From Thamnaconus septentrionalis (taxonomy: Eukaryota > Chordata > Actinopteri > Tetraodontiformes > Monacanthidae): a stretch of DNA of 64,000 bases. Below, piece after piece: positions 13,361-25,373 of this stretch. The stretch covers positions 5,719,861 through 5,783,860 of the forward strand of contig CM020501.1 in the NCBI GenBank assembly GCA_009823395.1. Reading direction: 5' to 3'. The translations under genes were made by a program, and so were the position numbers. The notes beneath the pieces are model-generated. The model saw nothing but the letters and a program-made list of their open reading frames with translations. It searched no databases and was not told the origin of the DNA. The number at the start of each line of letters is the position of its first letter. Within the stretch, counting starts at the first letter, position 1.

Positions 13361-13403
13361 ATAGCAGATTCCATTTCACAACTTGTTAAATGGAATCTGC
13401 TAT
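13361..13403. repeat. Perfect 16-bp inverted repeat with 11-base loop
   Basis: ATAGCAGATTCCATTT at 13361-13376 is exactly complementary to AAATGGAATCTGCTAT at 13388-13403. The loop is 13377-13387. It could fold as a hairpin in DNA or RNA; no coding context is seen. Confidence 0.9.
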
Positions 13404-14443
13404 TTAAAAAAAAAATCTATCTATTTAAAGTTATGTCTACTCTCCATTGTTTTATTAATTTCTGTAGTCAGTCCAATATTCACTTCCTTCATTGTGTTGG
13501 CTTCTCAGTAAAGTCCCCAAAGAAATGTCTGGCACTTGCTTTTCTAAATGCTTCACCATGTTCACCAGCCACAGCCAATTAGTGCTGAACAGCTCGGGGT
13601 ACAGGGAAGAGTGCTTATGAGCGACTAGCTGTTTCCCAGAACAGAAACTACTGCCATGCTAAAATATAATATTAATGATTATATTAGGTTCATGGGGCCA
13701 CGTTATAAATCCCACATGACAAACACATCCAAACATGCCTAGTTTGCAGCAGATGATTTAAAAACAACCAATTCAAAACAAACATTTACTTTATAGAAAT
13801 GGAAATTTGTTAGCCAAGTTTATGATTCAAAGTGTCCAAGTGGGCCAAGAGCAAACTTGAAATGGGTGCAGTGAGTTCTTTTCACTCAGTTAATCCAGCA
13901 CTGAAATCTAGCAGTATCTCAACACCGTCATTGGTCGTTGGCACTTATTAACCAGGCACCATACAGTGAAAGTCCAATTGAAAAACCTGCCCAGGGTTTT
14001 GTCAGTGACTCATAAAGATGCCATCTCATAATCATGTTGGCATTGAACTTTTTCTCTTTTTTTGTCTCTTAGCAAGAACTTACTGGCTGAAACTGAAAAC
14101 TGGTGAGAATGTAAAGAGTATATAGAAGAAGGAGAAAACTATAAAGAAAAGAAATTAAACACATTGAACACAAAACAAATTGGTATTTCATTAAAAAAAA
14201 TTATAAAGTGAAAGACCGTTTTGTCTTGATTGAAAGTGTTCAAAATGCTTTCATAAAACAAAAAAATTAAAACAAAATATTCAAATAATATTACTACCTG
14301 ACACGGTTGCCAATACTTTCTAAAAGATCAAACTTGATACCTCTGAAGAAAACCAAGTTCAAGTGTTGTGAAGTGATCATACAAAGTGCAGATGGCAAAA
14401 TATGATGAAAAGAAAGTCACATGTAGCAGTGGACCCACCAGCC

Positions 14444-14483
14444 ATGGATGGATGGATGGATGGATGGATGGATGGATGGATGG
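14444..14483. repeat. (GGAT)n microsatellite
   Basis: About ten GGAT units. Confidence 0.97.
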
Positions 14484-14553
14484 AGAAGATACAGGAAAGC
14501 CATTGCTTGTTTCCATTTTTGACATTTGCCATTGTCTGTGGCCTTTGGTACTA

Positions 14554-14573
14554 GTGTGTGTGTGTGTGTGTGT
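14554..14573. repeat. (GT)n microsatellite
   Basis: About ten GT units. Confidence 0.9.
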
Positions 14574-16077
14574 TTAAATCATGCAGTCTGAGACCAGAGC
14601 TCTAAGAAAGCTCCCAAGTTCAAAAACATGATGTGTGGGAACAGAAGTTTTCTTTCTTCTTTCCAGACACAAACGGCAGCACAAACTCATACCGACCTTT
14701 ATTTCAACAGACCTTTATTTCAACATTTACATGCTAAGTTTGTTTGTCCTGTACCTTCTCCACCCATCCCTCCATCCGTCCCTCCATCCATCAATGCTGT
14801 GTGCACTTCTCTGCCTCTGTTCCCACACCATGTTTGAACCTAAGAGCTCCTGTTTCCACCTATATAATTAAAACAAGAAAAAAAAAAAACACTGTTTGAA
14901 CTGTATTTACCAAAGGGATGAGTTTGGGTACCGCAGCAAACACTGGCCTAATTGTCACCTGCTGTGTTTTTCTTCTGCCAATATCCAGTTTGCTCACCTG
15001 TCCCCAGGCACAAACTGTGCTTTTTGCCTCAACTTGCATATTCTTTCTGTCAGCCGCCATGGACAATCACGAAGAGACATCCGGCCGGCACTCCAGTTTT
15101 TGGTGGGGATATTGCCATGTCAGATACTGAATAGGGTCCATCACTCTGTCTCTCTGCCAACAGCCACTAAAACGGCCTCGGCGCCAACCTTTGATTTGCT
15201 GGAGCCATATCAAAACAAACAGTGTCACAGCAGCTGGACTTCTCACCATCTCTACTATGGGAAAAAAGGAAAAGTTTTCGGGTGTGTAGCCGTGTAGCAG
15301 TCCGAACTTTTCAAAAGTAGCGCTGTGCTGATGAGTTGCCCAAATTATTGGTCAACTTTGCCCTACAGGAAATCCTCTTTCAGAACGAGTGCACAACAAA
15401 CCACAATCTGGCACGGTGCAATGAAAAGTTTTGTGATGACTTTTATTGTGTTTGTGAATCAAGCTTCTCATCAGACCAGCTATTGTTGGAGAGGGTCCAG
15501 AATCAGTGTTTAGCTTTCTGTGAAATCATATTTTCTCACCAGGTTTTCCTTCCAATCTGAAGCCATCAGCATCGCCACACTGGCTGTATAGCTTCGTATT
15601 TATATTATTGGCATTGGTACTTGTCTTGATTATATATATTTCTAAAAAGAAATTACTATATTCACAAGTCACAGTATCATCTGTATCTGATGAAACTTCA
15701 CACTGGGGAGTGTGCCGATGCCACAACCAGAAATACTGGTCGTGTTAAAGAGACTAAATACAAAATGAGGAAGTAGTTATTATCTCTTATTCCTCCGACT
15801 ATTTCGATCAATAATCAGCTTCACCCTCCAAGGAAGCCGGCCGCTACTCTTCAGATTTGTGTCTGTCAGTGACTTCCATGCATGATGTGCTATGATTAAG
15901 GCCCGTATTCTGACGAGCATTTCAACTCAAATGTGACCAATTGTTGCTTTCTGTGCTAGCTCATCTTTTCTCTTCCTGAGAAGAGTGACCTTGCTCACAC
16001 GTCTCAATATGATGTTTTTCTTCAAAAATCAATGCAAGCGCCCAAGGCTTGTTGATTCTCACACTTTCTTCAGTATT

Positions 16078-16166
16078 GGTCTTGAGTGGGTTGTGTTCTC
16101 GTTCTGGTCTGCCTTGGTCTGGTTTTGGACTCAATACCTCTGGTCTTGGCAGTGTCTTGGTCTTGA
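16078..16166. repeat. TGGTCT-rich degenerate minisatellite
   Basis: Recurrent TCTGGTCT, TTGGTCT and GTCTTGG words in about 90 bp. It may be part of a dispersed repeat. Confidence 0.5.
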
Positions 16167-17649
16167 TTAAGAGAATTACTCTTAAAAAATGCTGAAGCAT
16201 GTAAAGCAATGTGATAATATTAACCTGATTACAGCTATATTTCAAGCAGGACGGTAAACAGCCGATTGCCTTTTCTTTAGAATAAGGTCTAAAGTGTGTG
16301 TGAAAACAAAGTGCTCATGTCGTTGTTTGGGTTGGGAGTTTTGCCAGACAAGAAGCAACACAACACATCCAGCCACTGATGCCACAACGCCTCGACCACC
16401 CGCAGTGAAAAGTCCTGTGGCTGCATGTAAACACTCTATTTGGAATATTGTCTAAATCAGAATATTGACCTTAATAGGAGGTTGCTGTGCAAGCACTAAT
16501 GCTCATTCTTTATTCTGACTGTGACATTGTTCTTACTATGATTAGAATAAACTGTTGTTTACCAGACAACGCTGATATGAATATGAGGACATTGATTTTG
16601 CAGTTCTGATTGTTGGGAAAGCCAAGCATTGAAGGCTAACCATTGAATCCAGCATCAGTCCCTTTGCGTGGACATACAGTACAACTCACATGTTTGATTA
16701 TGCAAAATAGTGATGCGATAAAAAAAAAAAACTAAAAATAACTCTATTAACAGAAGTAGCTTTACAAAAAAAAAGGTGCAAACAAGACAGAGGTTAATAA
16801 GGCGATATTCAGAATAATTGACTGTTGAATCAAATCATGGGATCAAATTTGTGGTGACCGATTGGCAAACTAAAGCGTGACACATTTGACAGTGTTGAAT
16901 TTTTCAACAGCTGACACGTTTGATCGAGGAGTGCTATTTTTTACAAACCAAGCCATATGTAGTTCAATCAGGAAAAACCCTTTTAGAAGTTAGAAGAATA
17001 GACCTGAGAACTTCCCGGGTCACCAGACAAAGTGAGCCAAGCATCGATTTAGTTCGAGGTCCTGATCGTTACTCCAAGTCTGGAGGGAAAGTGTTGCGTC
17101 AGATTTGAAAAAGGGAAAAGTTCATTAATCCACGTTCTTGAGCCTCACTGCACATCTAAACTTAGCGTCTGTTTTCTCTCTCGCTTCGGGCTCAGTGTCA
17201 AAATCGCTGCGACGTGAAAACAAACACGACCTTCATCTAACAGCGTGGCTACCAATCCAAATCAACTGCTCTCAAAAGGCGTGCGAAGACGGAACTGTGG
17301 CATAACCTCATCAAAGTGCCATTAAGAAAAAAAATAATAAACAAAAGCATGTTTCATCCACGCTTGCTTGGCAGGGGGTCATTTGCTGCCTCTGCTCTCT
17401 GTTTGGCTCCGTGTCACCTGCTCCCACGCAGCAGGAGTGGATTGTGTTTACACACAGGCCGAGCAGCAGCTCATTCTGGAGTGCACAGTCGGGAGGCGCA
17501 GAGTTTTGGATCTGTATTTTTTATTTTATTTTTTACCGGGGCTATTGACAATAATGTAAAGTGAGTGTCGCAGCTGCATGGCACGATGGTGCATTATCAT
17601 CTTCTTCTTCTTCTTCTTCTTCTTCTTCATCCGCTTATCCGGGGTCGGG

Positions 17650-17850
17650 TCACGGGGGCAGCAGCCTCAGCAGAGATGCCCAGACCTCCCTGGCCCCAGT
17701 CACCTCCTCCAGCTCATCCGGTGGGACCCCAAGGCGTTCCCAGGCCAGCCGGGAGACATAGTCCCTCCAGCGTGTCCTGGGTCTTCCCCGAGGCCTCCTC
17801 CCGGTGGGACATGCCCGGAACACCTGCCCAGGGAGGCGTCCAGGAGGCAT
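17650..17850 (-). pseudogene. LINE ORF C-terminal fragment
   Basis: A 66-residue frame gives the expected LINE C-terminus, with TGRRPRGRPRTRWRDYVSRL, a widespread RTE/Rex-type signature, ending LLRLLPP just before the 3' tail. It is separated from the main reverse transcriptase frame by a frameshift. Confidence 0.7.
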
Positions 17851-19624
17851 CCGGAACAGATGCCCAAGCCACCTCAGCTGGCCCCTCTCGATGCGGAGAA
17901 GCAGCGGCTCTAAGCTCCACCTGGGTGGCTGAGCTTCTCACCCTATCCCTCAGGGTACGCCCAGCCACCCTGTGGAGGAAACTCATTTCGGCCGCTTGTA
18001 TTCGCGATCTTGTTCTTTCGGTCACTACCCAAAGCTCGTGACCATAGGTGAGGGTGGGAACGTAGATCGACCGGTAAATCGAGAGCCTCGCCTTTCGGCT
18101 TAGCTCCTTCTTCACCACGACGGACCGGTACAGCGACCGCATCACTGCAGACGCTGCACCGATCCGCCTGTCGATCTCACGCTCCATCCTCCCCTCACTC
18201 GTGAACAAGACCCCGAGATACTTGAACTCCTCCACCTGAGGCAGGATCTCCCCACCGACCCGGAGAGGACAAACCACCTTTTTCCGGTCGAGAACCATGG
18301 CCTCGGACTTGGAGGTGCTGATTCTCATCCCAGCCGCTTCACACTCGGCTGCAAACCGGCTCGATGAAGCCAACATGACCACATCATCCGCAAAAAGCAG
18401 AGACGCAATCATGTGGTTCCCGAACCAGACTCCCTCCGGCCCCTGGCTGCGCCTAGAAATTCTGTCCATGAAAATAATGAACAGAACCGGTAACAAAGGG
18501 CAGCCCTGCCGGAGTCCAACACGCACTGGGAACAGGTCCGACTTACTGCCGGCAATGCAAACCAGACTCCTGCTCCGATCATACAGGGACCGCACGGCCC
18601 TTAACAGAGGGCCCCGGACCCCATACTCCTGGAGCACCCCCCACAAGATGCATCGAGGGACACGGTCGAACGCCTTCTCCAGATCCACAAAACACATGTA
18701 GACTGGTTGGGCGAACTCCCATGAACCCTCGAGCACCCGGCGGAGAGTATGGAGCTGGTCCAGTGTTCCATGACCCGGACGGAACCCGCACTGTTCCTCC
18801 TGAATCCGAGGTTCGACTATCGGCCGTATCCTCCTTTCCAGCACCCTGGAATAGACTTTACCGGGGAGGCTGAGGAGTGTGATCCCTCTATAATTGGAGC
18901 ACACCCTCCGATCCCCGCACTGTTCCTCCTGAATCCGAGGTTCGACTATCGGCCGTATCCTCCTTTCCAGCACCCTGGAATAGACTTTACCGGGGAGGCT
19001 GAGGAGTGTGATCCCTCTATAATTGGAGCACACCCTCCGATCCCCGCACTGTTCCTCCTGAATCCGAGGTTCGACTATCGGCCGTATCCTCCTTTCCAGC
19101 ACCCTGGAATAGACTTTACCGGGGAGGCTGAGGAGTGTGATCCCTCTATAATTGGAGCACACCCTCCGATCCCCCTTTTTAAAAAGAGGGACCACCACCC
19201 CGGTCTGCCAGTCCAGAGGCACTGTCCCCGACCACCACGCGATGTTACAGAGACGTGTCAGCCATGACAGTCCCTGCACATCCAGAGACTTGAGGTACTC
19301 GGGGCGGATCTCATCCACCCCCGGAGCCTTGCCACCAAGGAGTTTCCTGACTACCTCGGTGACTTCGGCTTGGGTGATGGACAAGTCCTCCCCCGGGTCC
19401 CCCGCCTCTGCTTCCTCCACGGAAGACGTGACGGCGGGAGATCCTCGAAGTATTCCTTCCACCGCCGGACAACATCCCCAGTCGAAGTCAACAGCTCCCC
19501 ACCTGCACCATAAACAGTGTCGGTGGCAAACTGCTTCCCCCTCCTGAGGCGCCGAACGGTTTGGCAGAACTTCTTCGAGGCCGACCGAAAGTCCTCCTCC
19601 ATGGCCTCCCCGAACTCCTCCCAA
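17714..19624 (-). pseudogene. LINE reverse transcriptase with internal triplication
   Basis: This is a 636-residue open frame whose first roughly 55 residues are out-of-register reading of the linker. True similarity begins near [20 protein letters not shown]. Recognisable blocks are APGVDEIRPEYLK, SNYRGITLLSLPGKVYSRVL, FRPGHGTLDQ, DLEKAFDRVPR, GLRQGCPL and the catalytic FADD at about residues 411-414. A 43-residue segment (CGDRRVCSNY to RIQEEQ) occurs three times in a row, which would disrupt the finger region. The C-terminal end shifts frame near 18000-17850; the normal continuation with GRRPRGRPRTRWRDYV is read at 17850-17650. It is non-functional as a polymerase by inference. Confidence 0.8.
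18788..19174. repeat. Three perfect tandem copies of a 129-bp unit inside the LINE
   Basis: Units start at 18788, 18917 and 19046 and look identical base for base. The period (129 bp, 43 codons) preserves the reverse transcriptase frame. The unit boundaries share a short CCC at the junctions (GATCCCC next to GCACTG), consistent with microhomology-mediated duplication. Confidence 0.92.
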
Positions 19625-20592
19625 GCCCGAGTTTTTGCCTCCGCCACCGCCCGCGCTGCAGCACGCTTGGCCTGCCGGTACCCGTCAGCTGCTTCCGGGG
19701 TCCCACGAGCCAACATGGCTCGATAGGACTCCTTCTTCAGCTTGACGGCATCCCTTACTTCCGGTGTCCACCACCGGGTTCGGGGGTTACCGCCACGACA
19801 GGCACCGGAGACCTTACGACCACAACTACGAGCAGCTGCGTTAACAATAGAGGTGGAGAACATGGTCCATTCGGACTCAATGTCTCCAACCTCCCCCGGG
19901 ATCTGGGAGAAGCTCTCCCGGAGGTGGGAGTTGAAGACCGCACTGACACAGGGCTCGACCAGACGTTCCCAACAGACCCTCACAATACGTTTGGGCCTGC
20001 TGGGTCTTTCCGGTCTCTTCCCCCGCCAGCGGATCCAACTCACCACCAGGTAGTGATCAGTTGACAGCTCCGCCCCTCTCTTCACCCGAGTGTCCAAGAC
20101 ACAGGGACGGAGGTCAGACGACACGACCACAAAGTCGATCATCGACCTCCGCCCCAGGGCATCCTGATGCCAAGTGCACCTGTGGACACCCCTGTGCTCG
20201 AACATGGTGTTTGTCACGGACAAACTGTGACTAGCACAGAAGTCCAGCAACAAAACACCATTCGGGTTCAGATCAGGGAGGCCGTTCCTCCCAATCACGC
20301 CTCTCCAGGTCACACTGTCGCTGCCCACATGTGCGTTGAAGTCCCCCAGCAAAACAACGGAGTCCCCAGTCGGAGCACCATCCAGCACCCCTCCCAAGGA
20401 CTCCAAGAAGGCCGGGTACTCTGCACTGCCATTCGGGCCATAGGCCAAAATGACAGTGAGAGACCTGTCCCCAACCCGAAGGCGCAGGGACGCGACCCTC
20501 TCGCTCACCGGGGTAAACTCCAACACGTGGCGGCTGAGCTGTGGGGCAATAAGCACGCCCACACCAGCCCGCCCGCCGCTCACCGCGGGCAA
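19351..20592 (-). pseudogene. LINE endonuclease main part and linker
   Basis: This 413-residue open frame contains the body of the exonuclease-endonuclease-phosphatase fold: AYGPNG near residues 50-55, GDFNAHVG at 83-90, and STDHYLVV at 177-184 with the catalytic Asp-His pair. A basic linker follows, including [20 protein letters not shown], and leads toward the reverse transcriptase. It loses register near WKEYFEDL (about 19460), where the expected LINE sequence continues in the frame of the next piece. Frameshifts at both ends mark it as part of a dead element. Confidence 0.8.
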
Positions 20593-20875
20593 CGCCAGAA
20601 AATGGAGAGTCCAGCCCCTCGAGGAGCTGGGTTCCAGAACCCATGCTGTGCGTGGAGGTGAGCCTGACTATATCTAGCCGGTACCTCTCAACCTCCCGCA
20701 CAAGCTCGAGCTCCTTCCCCCCCAGCGAGGTGACATTCCATGTCCCAACAGCCAGAGGCTGCTTCCGAGGCCCGGGCCGTCGAGGCCCTCCGCCTCGACT
20801 GCCGCCCGAACCACACTGCACCCGACCCCTACGGCTTCCTCTGCGGGTGGTGAGCCCACAGGAGGTAGGACCCAC
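20273..20875 (-). pseudogene. LINE endonuclease N-terminal fragment
   Basis: This frame carries the start of the apurinic endonuclease domain: VGTWNVTSLGGKELELVREV at about residues 43-62 of a 200-residue reading. After about residue 105 it leaves the expected sequence; the continuation ([20 protein letters not shown]) is in another frame from about 20590. At least one indel therefore separates the two. It probably cannot make an active enzyme. Confidence 0.75.
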
Positions 20876-20912
20876 GTCGCTCGTTTGGGCTGGGCCCGGC
20901 CGGGCTTATCAT

Positions 20913-22926
20913 AAATAAGAGAAAGAGCCAGAACACTAACTCACATAAATTGGTCACAGTGGCTTCTGTAAACTCTTTGCTCGAACCTGTAAACAAGTAA
21001 ATTCCTTGACGCTCTGAAATATTCTCTAATAGAAACAGGGGGAATAAAGGCCTTTTTTATAACAGCGTTTGAACTCAAGTTTGTCCCAGCCAAAGTGAAA
21101 GATCATGTCGACCATCAGATCAAAGAATGTAACAGAATAAAGTCCCAGTTTTAATGCTTGGTTCAAAGGTCAGGTACAACATCCACTGATCGCAGCATCA
21201 GCTCACTGAAGAAAGACAGAAAAACAGAAAAAGAAGCAGGGAAATAAAATAAAAAAATACAAGGAAACCCTGTCTGACTAATTCTTTGCTACGTTGACGT
21301 TCTGCAGGCTACACATTGCTTAGACATTACACATTGCATTGTGTAGCTCTGACCAGAGTTATCGCACTGTTATTTCAAAAAATACATTATGAAAGAATGA
21401 ATAATCATACTTGTAATGAGAACTTTGAGAATGTATTTATTGACATTCCCAGTTGTTTGCGTCACCTGACAAGGCCCTCGTCTAACCAAAAAAATACATT
21501 GAAAAATGAATTGCTTCAAATTTAAATTATTTTTTGCCAGCAGTGCACAACAGTTTTTGTTTCTTGTTTAACCAACAAGGTCATCTCTAATAAGTACCGC
21601 TTGAATTGCACCACTGGTCTAAGGATGGCCTTGAGCTGAGTTTTAGCAGAAAGCACTGCCATGGACACTTTGCTGTCTCTGGATCCACATTATTATATGT
21701 TGTTGGTGAGAAGAAACAACTGCCCAAAATCTAGTTGCAGAAAATAAAAAATAAAAACAATACAATGCTTATTATGTTGAATTTTAAATAAAGCCCTTCC
21801 ACTATGTCATTTAGTCAGCCAGAAACTGACATGTCAAAGTTTTTTTGTTTTTTGTTTTTTGCCAGCAATTCAACAGGAGGTGAGGTGATATAGTGTGCAG
21901 CTGGCAGTTTTGATAACCTACGGCTCTTAAATTTAACAAAGAGATTTGTGAGCTACAGCAGGTGTTATGAAAATGGCACCTGTGCACAAGTCAGGTGGGG
22001 CTAGATTCTACAGCTTCAAAGTATGTCAAAATACCAGGAGGAGTGAAAGAACAGGGCAGTTGAAAGCTGCAATCTTAAATGAGACATTCTTTTCAAGATG
22101 ATCAGCCACCCATGAATGACTTTCATCCCTGCTCTTGAATGACAACAGTCGCCTATGGAGGGCTGATTTTCTCTTCACACATTCAACTTATCATGTCTAG
22201 TAAAAGTGAAGAATGACACGGGCAGGTACAGAAGCCAGCAGTATGTTTGAAAAGGACCTGGGAAACATGAATGAAAGCGTCCCTGTCAGTCAGACTTTAA
22301 ACACCAGAGAGGGAACCCCGGTCATTGTCGAGACACTGTTTTAAAACCCTCCGTCGGCCATGATGTAGGTCACCAGTCGGGTTTGTAAAAACAGAGTTGT
22401 GCAAAATTGACGACAGCAAGCTAAAAGCTGCTGCACTCAAGTGAGCTCCAGCAGAAGTTAAAATTAAATGAGTATGAGACGCTGATTGTCCTTCCCCACA
22501 CTGGCAGCAATGTTAAAGACACCTGAATTTGGCCAACGGCTCAGTGAGAGATTACAGTGACCTCACTGTTACTCTTTACTGGTCCTATTGAAGTCTGCAA
22601 ATGAAGGCCCGGGTCACTGTGATGACTCCTGCTGTCTTTGGTCTACATGTTTGGGACGTTCAATGTTCAGGGTCCTAGAAATTCCTCTTCAGCAACCTGC
22701 TGGTGCCAGTGGTTTCCTTGAGCTTCTTTTGGACCCCAGGTTTTGTCGTTTGTATGCTGCTGTTTTTGTAACAAGGAGGTGTTTTATGGGGTGTTGTTAA
22801 AGTGGAGGGGAAACCAAACTACATAAGAGGATGGAGGGAATCATCCTCTCATCCAAACTGAGGACAGATTTAATTGGCAAAACCGCCCTTTCAGAGAAAA
22901 AAAGGAGAGTAAGACTGAAAGCAACA

Positions 22927-22960
<34 letters not shown>

Positions 22961-25089
22961 CCTCCTTTACACCACCTCATCACTAATGGCCACATCTCAA
23001 TTGCAAGTCCATTATGGATTTCTGAATATTTTCATTATATTCTATGTACAGATTACAATTCCCTGCCCCTGTCCATGGAGAGATTTAATAGATCTCTTAC
23101 AAAAGGTCTTGTTTTTATAATGTATTCACTACCCCCATTTCAGGGGCAAATGTATGTGAAAGGACACACGAGTATTCTGCTTCTCAGGGTTAACAAGTCA
23201 CCATGATTTTTTTTTTTTTTATGCAGAAGCCCAGCGTGCAACATCGTAGCATGTCTTTTGTTGTCGTTCCCCAATCACAATCATTTGCATCTCCACAAAG
23301 ATTGGAGCAACTCGCAAGGAAGCAAGCATTTTGTTTCACCATCCCTGGTAGAACAGGGGTCTTCTCCAGGTGTCACGATTCCACACAGACACCATAGCTG
23401 GAATAATAACAAAAGAAATGAGATCCACCAGGAAGAGGGGGTTTACATTAACATTCTTAAACGATTTTCATCATTGTCAAATTTAAGGTAATAAAAAAAA
23501 ATCTTTTGCAAAGCTCTTGTGGTATTATTTCTTCATATGCCCTTTCTGTCTGTTGATATTGAGCCCTTCCTGTTCTCTTGTGGATAAAGCCGGTCTGGCT
23601 GTGCTTGCATGTTGAATTGTATGTGAATCTCTGCCTTCTCCCGCCTATGGTAACAGCTGCCCTCTCACCATTATAAATAACTAGAGGATTTATAACCCTC
23701 TTGTTGTGTCGCCTTATGGAGGTGCCTGAATCTAAACCCTGCTAAAATACATAAGTGGTTCAGTTTTACTTTAATTGACTAAATGATGCAGACAAATGAA
23801 TTAAACTAAACAGAAAGAAAGAAAGTCTTCAGTGTGGAAATAGAAGAGGAAGTCCCCTTGGAAACAGGAGATGGTAACACAGTTCTGGTAACCCAAGACG
23901 AACCTCTGGATTTAGGGCTAGATATTCAGCATAATTTTAGCAAAGGTTGGAGGTTAGCATGCCCACCTTATTCACTGGACATTCACAGACTGGTATTATT
24001 TTGTATTTTAATGATCACTCAACATTTCCCTTCCTCGTGCAGTGGGTGTTTTTTGCATTGCATATGCAGGGCGCACAGCCTCTTTGTTTTGGTTTCCACG
24101 CTGTGCTAAGCTTTGCTCTCTAGCGGTAAAAAAAAATAAAATAACATTGTTTGTTACGTGTTTTCTTCTCATTAAATGTTACTCAGTCTTACAAACTGGG
24201 CCTTCAACTGCCCTGTTAATGATGCCATTGAAATGAATTGTCACTTGAGGACACTCATCCTACAAACATGATGCGTGTCTTCAAGTGAAGATGGTTTCTC
24301 TTCTTGACACACAAGTGAAAAGGGCTATGACCTCGACTGTGCATGCTGCTATGCATGCAGTCCTATAATGTTCTATCCAACTGCTGACCATGAATCCTCT
24401 CTGCTAAAGGGTTTATGATAAGCTTCCTATACGTTCAAAGGTACTCCTGGAAGACCAAGCTGATTTGAAGAAAAAGAAGCCACCCCACCAGACATTTTCA
24501 ATGGAAGACCAGAAAAGTGCATTGTCGGCCTATTCGTAGGACTCAGGCTGCCTGTGAGGGGTGAATAACAGGATCTGCGAAAGAGACCTGCAGAAACCTG
24601 CAACGCTTCCTCAATGAGGTGATCAAAGATTCTTTTCTTCTTTTTCTTGAGCTGTGCCTTCTGTAGAGCAGAGCTTTTTAACCATTTTGTTGGTTACGAG
24701 TAGACTTCAAATTCCTTTAGGATGGACAATGAAGGCATTTTGTTCAACAAGGCTATTTTCTTTTTCAAATGACATTCTCAAATCACACCTTGTTAATGTT
24801 ATCCAGGGATTGACTGCGACCATCCACATAGTCGGGATGAGAGGACATTCCGTCAGCGCTGATATGGAGTTTGACCACATTGGACACTGTGCTGAATTTT
24901 CAGTGTCATAGAACTCACGTCGCTGCTGTGCACAGTCTCTCCTTGGACCATGCTAAATCATTTGTTCAATTTTGATACATTTATATCCTTATGCATGTAT
25001 TTCTATACCTGTATATGTGGATGATTTATTTATATACATATTTATATATTTGTATTATGAGAGCCTTTTAAGTATTTGGTTGTTCATCC
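20913..25089. other. Intergenic, no gene recognised
   Basis: AT-rich sequence with one CA repeat. No protein similarity recognised in any open frame. Confidence 0.55.
22930..22959. repeat. (CA)n microsatellite
   Basis: About 14 CA units. Confidence 0.97.
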
Positions 25090-25373
25090 TTCAACTTAAT
25101 CTGGCCTGTCTGCCACTGACTTGACTACTTCTCTCTCTCTCTCTCTCTTCCTCTCTCTCTCTCTGATCAAAGTAGGTGACCGTCCTGTGGAGTTTGCTGA
25201 GATCTGCTCTAGGTTTCTTCCTACAGGGGAGTTTTTCCTGGCCACTGTCGCACCTTGTTTGCTTAGAAGGGTTCAGTTGGGTTTCTCCTGATTGTGCAAA
25301 GCGCTTCGAGACGCCTTTGGCTATGATTTAGCGCTGTACAAATAAAAGTTGATTGACTGATTGATTGAAGGTG
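25090..25373 (+). mobile_element. Retroposon 3' end with (ATTG)n tail
   Basis: Contains GGTTTCTTCCTACAGGGGAG, TTTTTCCTGGCCACTGTCGC, AAAGCGCTTCGAGACGCC and TAGCGCTGTACAAATAAAAG followed by ATTGATTG repeats. It is related to the copy ending at 32759. It is a common fish LINE/SINE tail; the parent family is unassigned. A CT microsatellite interrupts it at 25131-25164. Confidence 0.65.

Larger units (their letters stand above)
11939..17593. other. Intergenic, no gene recognised
   Basis: AT-rich sequence with the 13361 hairpin, GGAT and GT microsatellites and a TGGTCT-rich patch. A 133-codon frame at 14896-15297 resembles no known protein and lacks coding character. Confidence 0.55.
17601..20905 (-). 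mobile_element. Rex3-type (RTE-clade) non-LTR retrotransposon, 5'-truncated and frameshifted
   Basis: A 3.3-kb GC-rich LINE lies on the minus strand. It encodes an apurinic endonuclease (GTWNV motif at about 20743, GDFNAHVG at about 20345-20322, STDH at about 20060) followed by a reverse transcriptase with the catalytic FADD box at 18394-18383. The frame is broken into at least four pieces, so it is inactive. The 3' end is a (GAA)n-type tail, seen as CTT repeats on the plus strand at 17601-17630. TTATCAT flanks both ends (17594-17600 and 20906-20912), a possible 7-bp target duplication. The start lies close to the endonuclease domain, suggesting 5' truncation typical of target-primed reverse transcription. 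The Rex3 name is from recognition of the protein motifs. Confidence 0.85.

Noticed and set aside
14896..15297. 133-codon frame
   Set aside because: No similarity was recognised, the start context is weak, and several overlapping frames are also open.
18788..19174. CRISPR-like or satellite array
   Set aside because: The units are contiguous 129-bp copies with no spacers, and they encode LINE sequence in a eukaryotic genome.
18749..19267. Plus-strand 172-codon frame with three repeats of a Pro-rich segment
   Set aside because: Antisense shadow of the triplicated LINE segment; the opposite strand carries the recognised reverse transcriptase.
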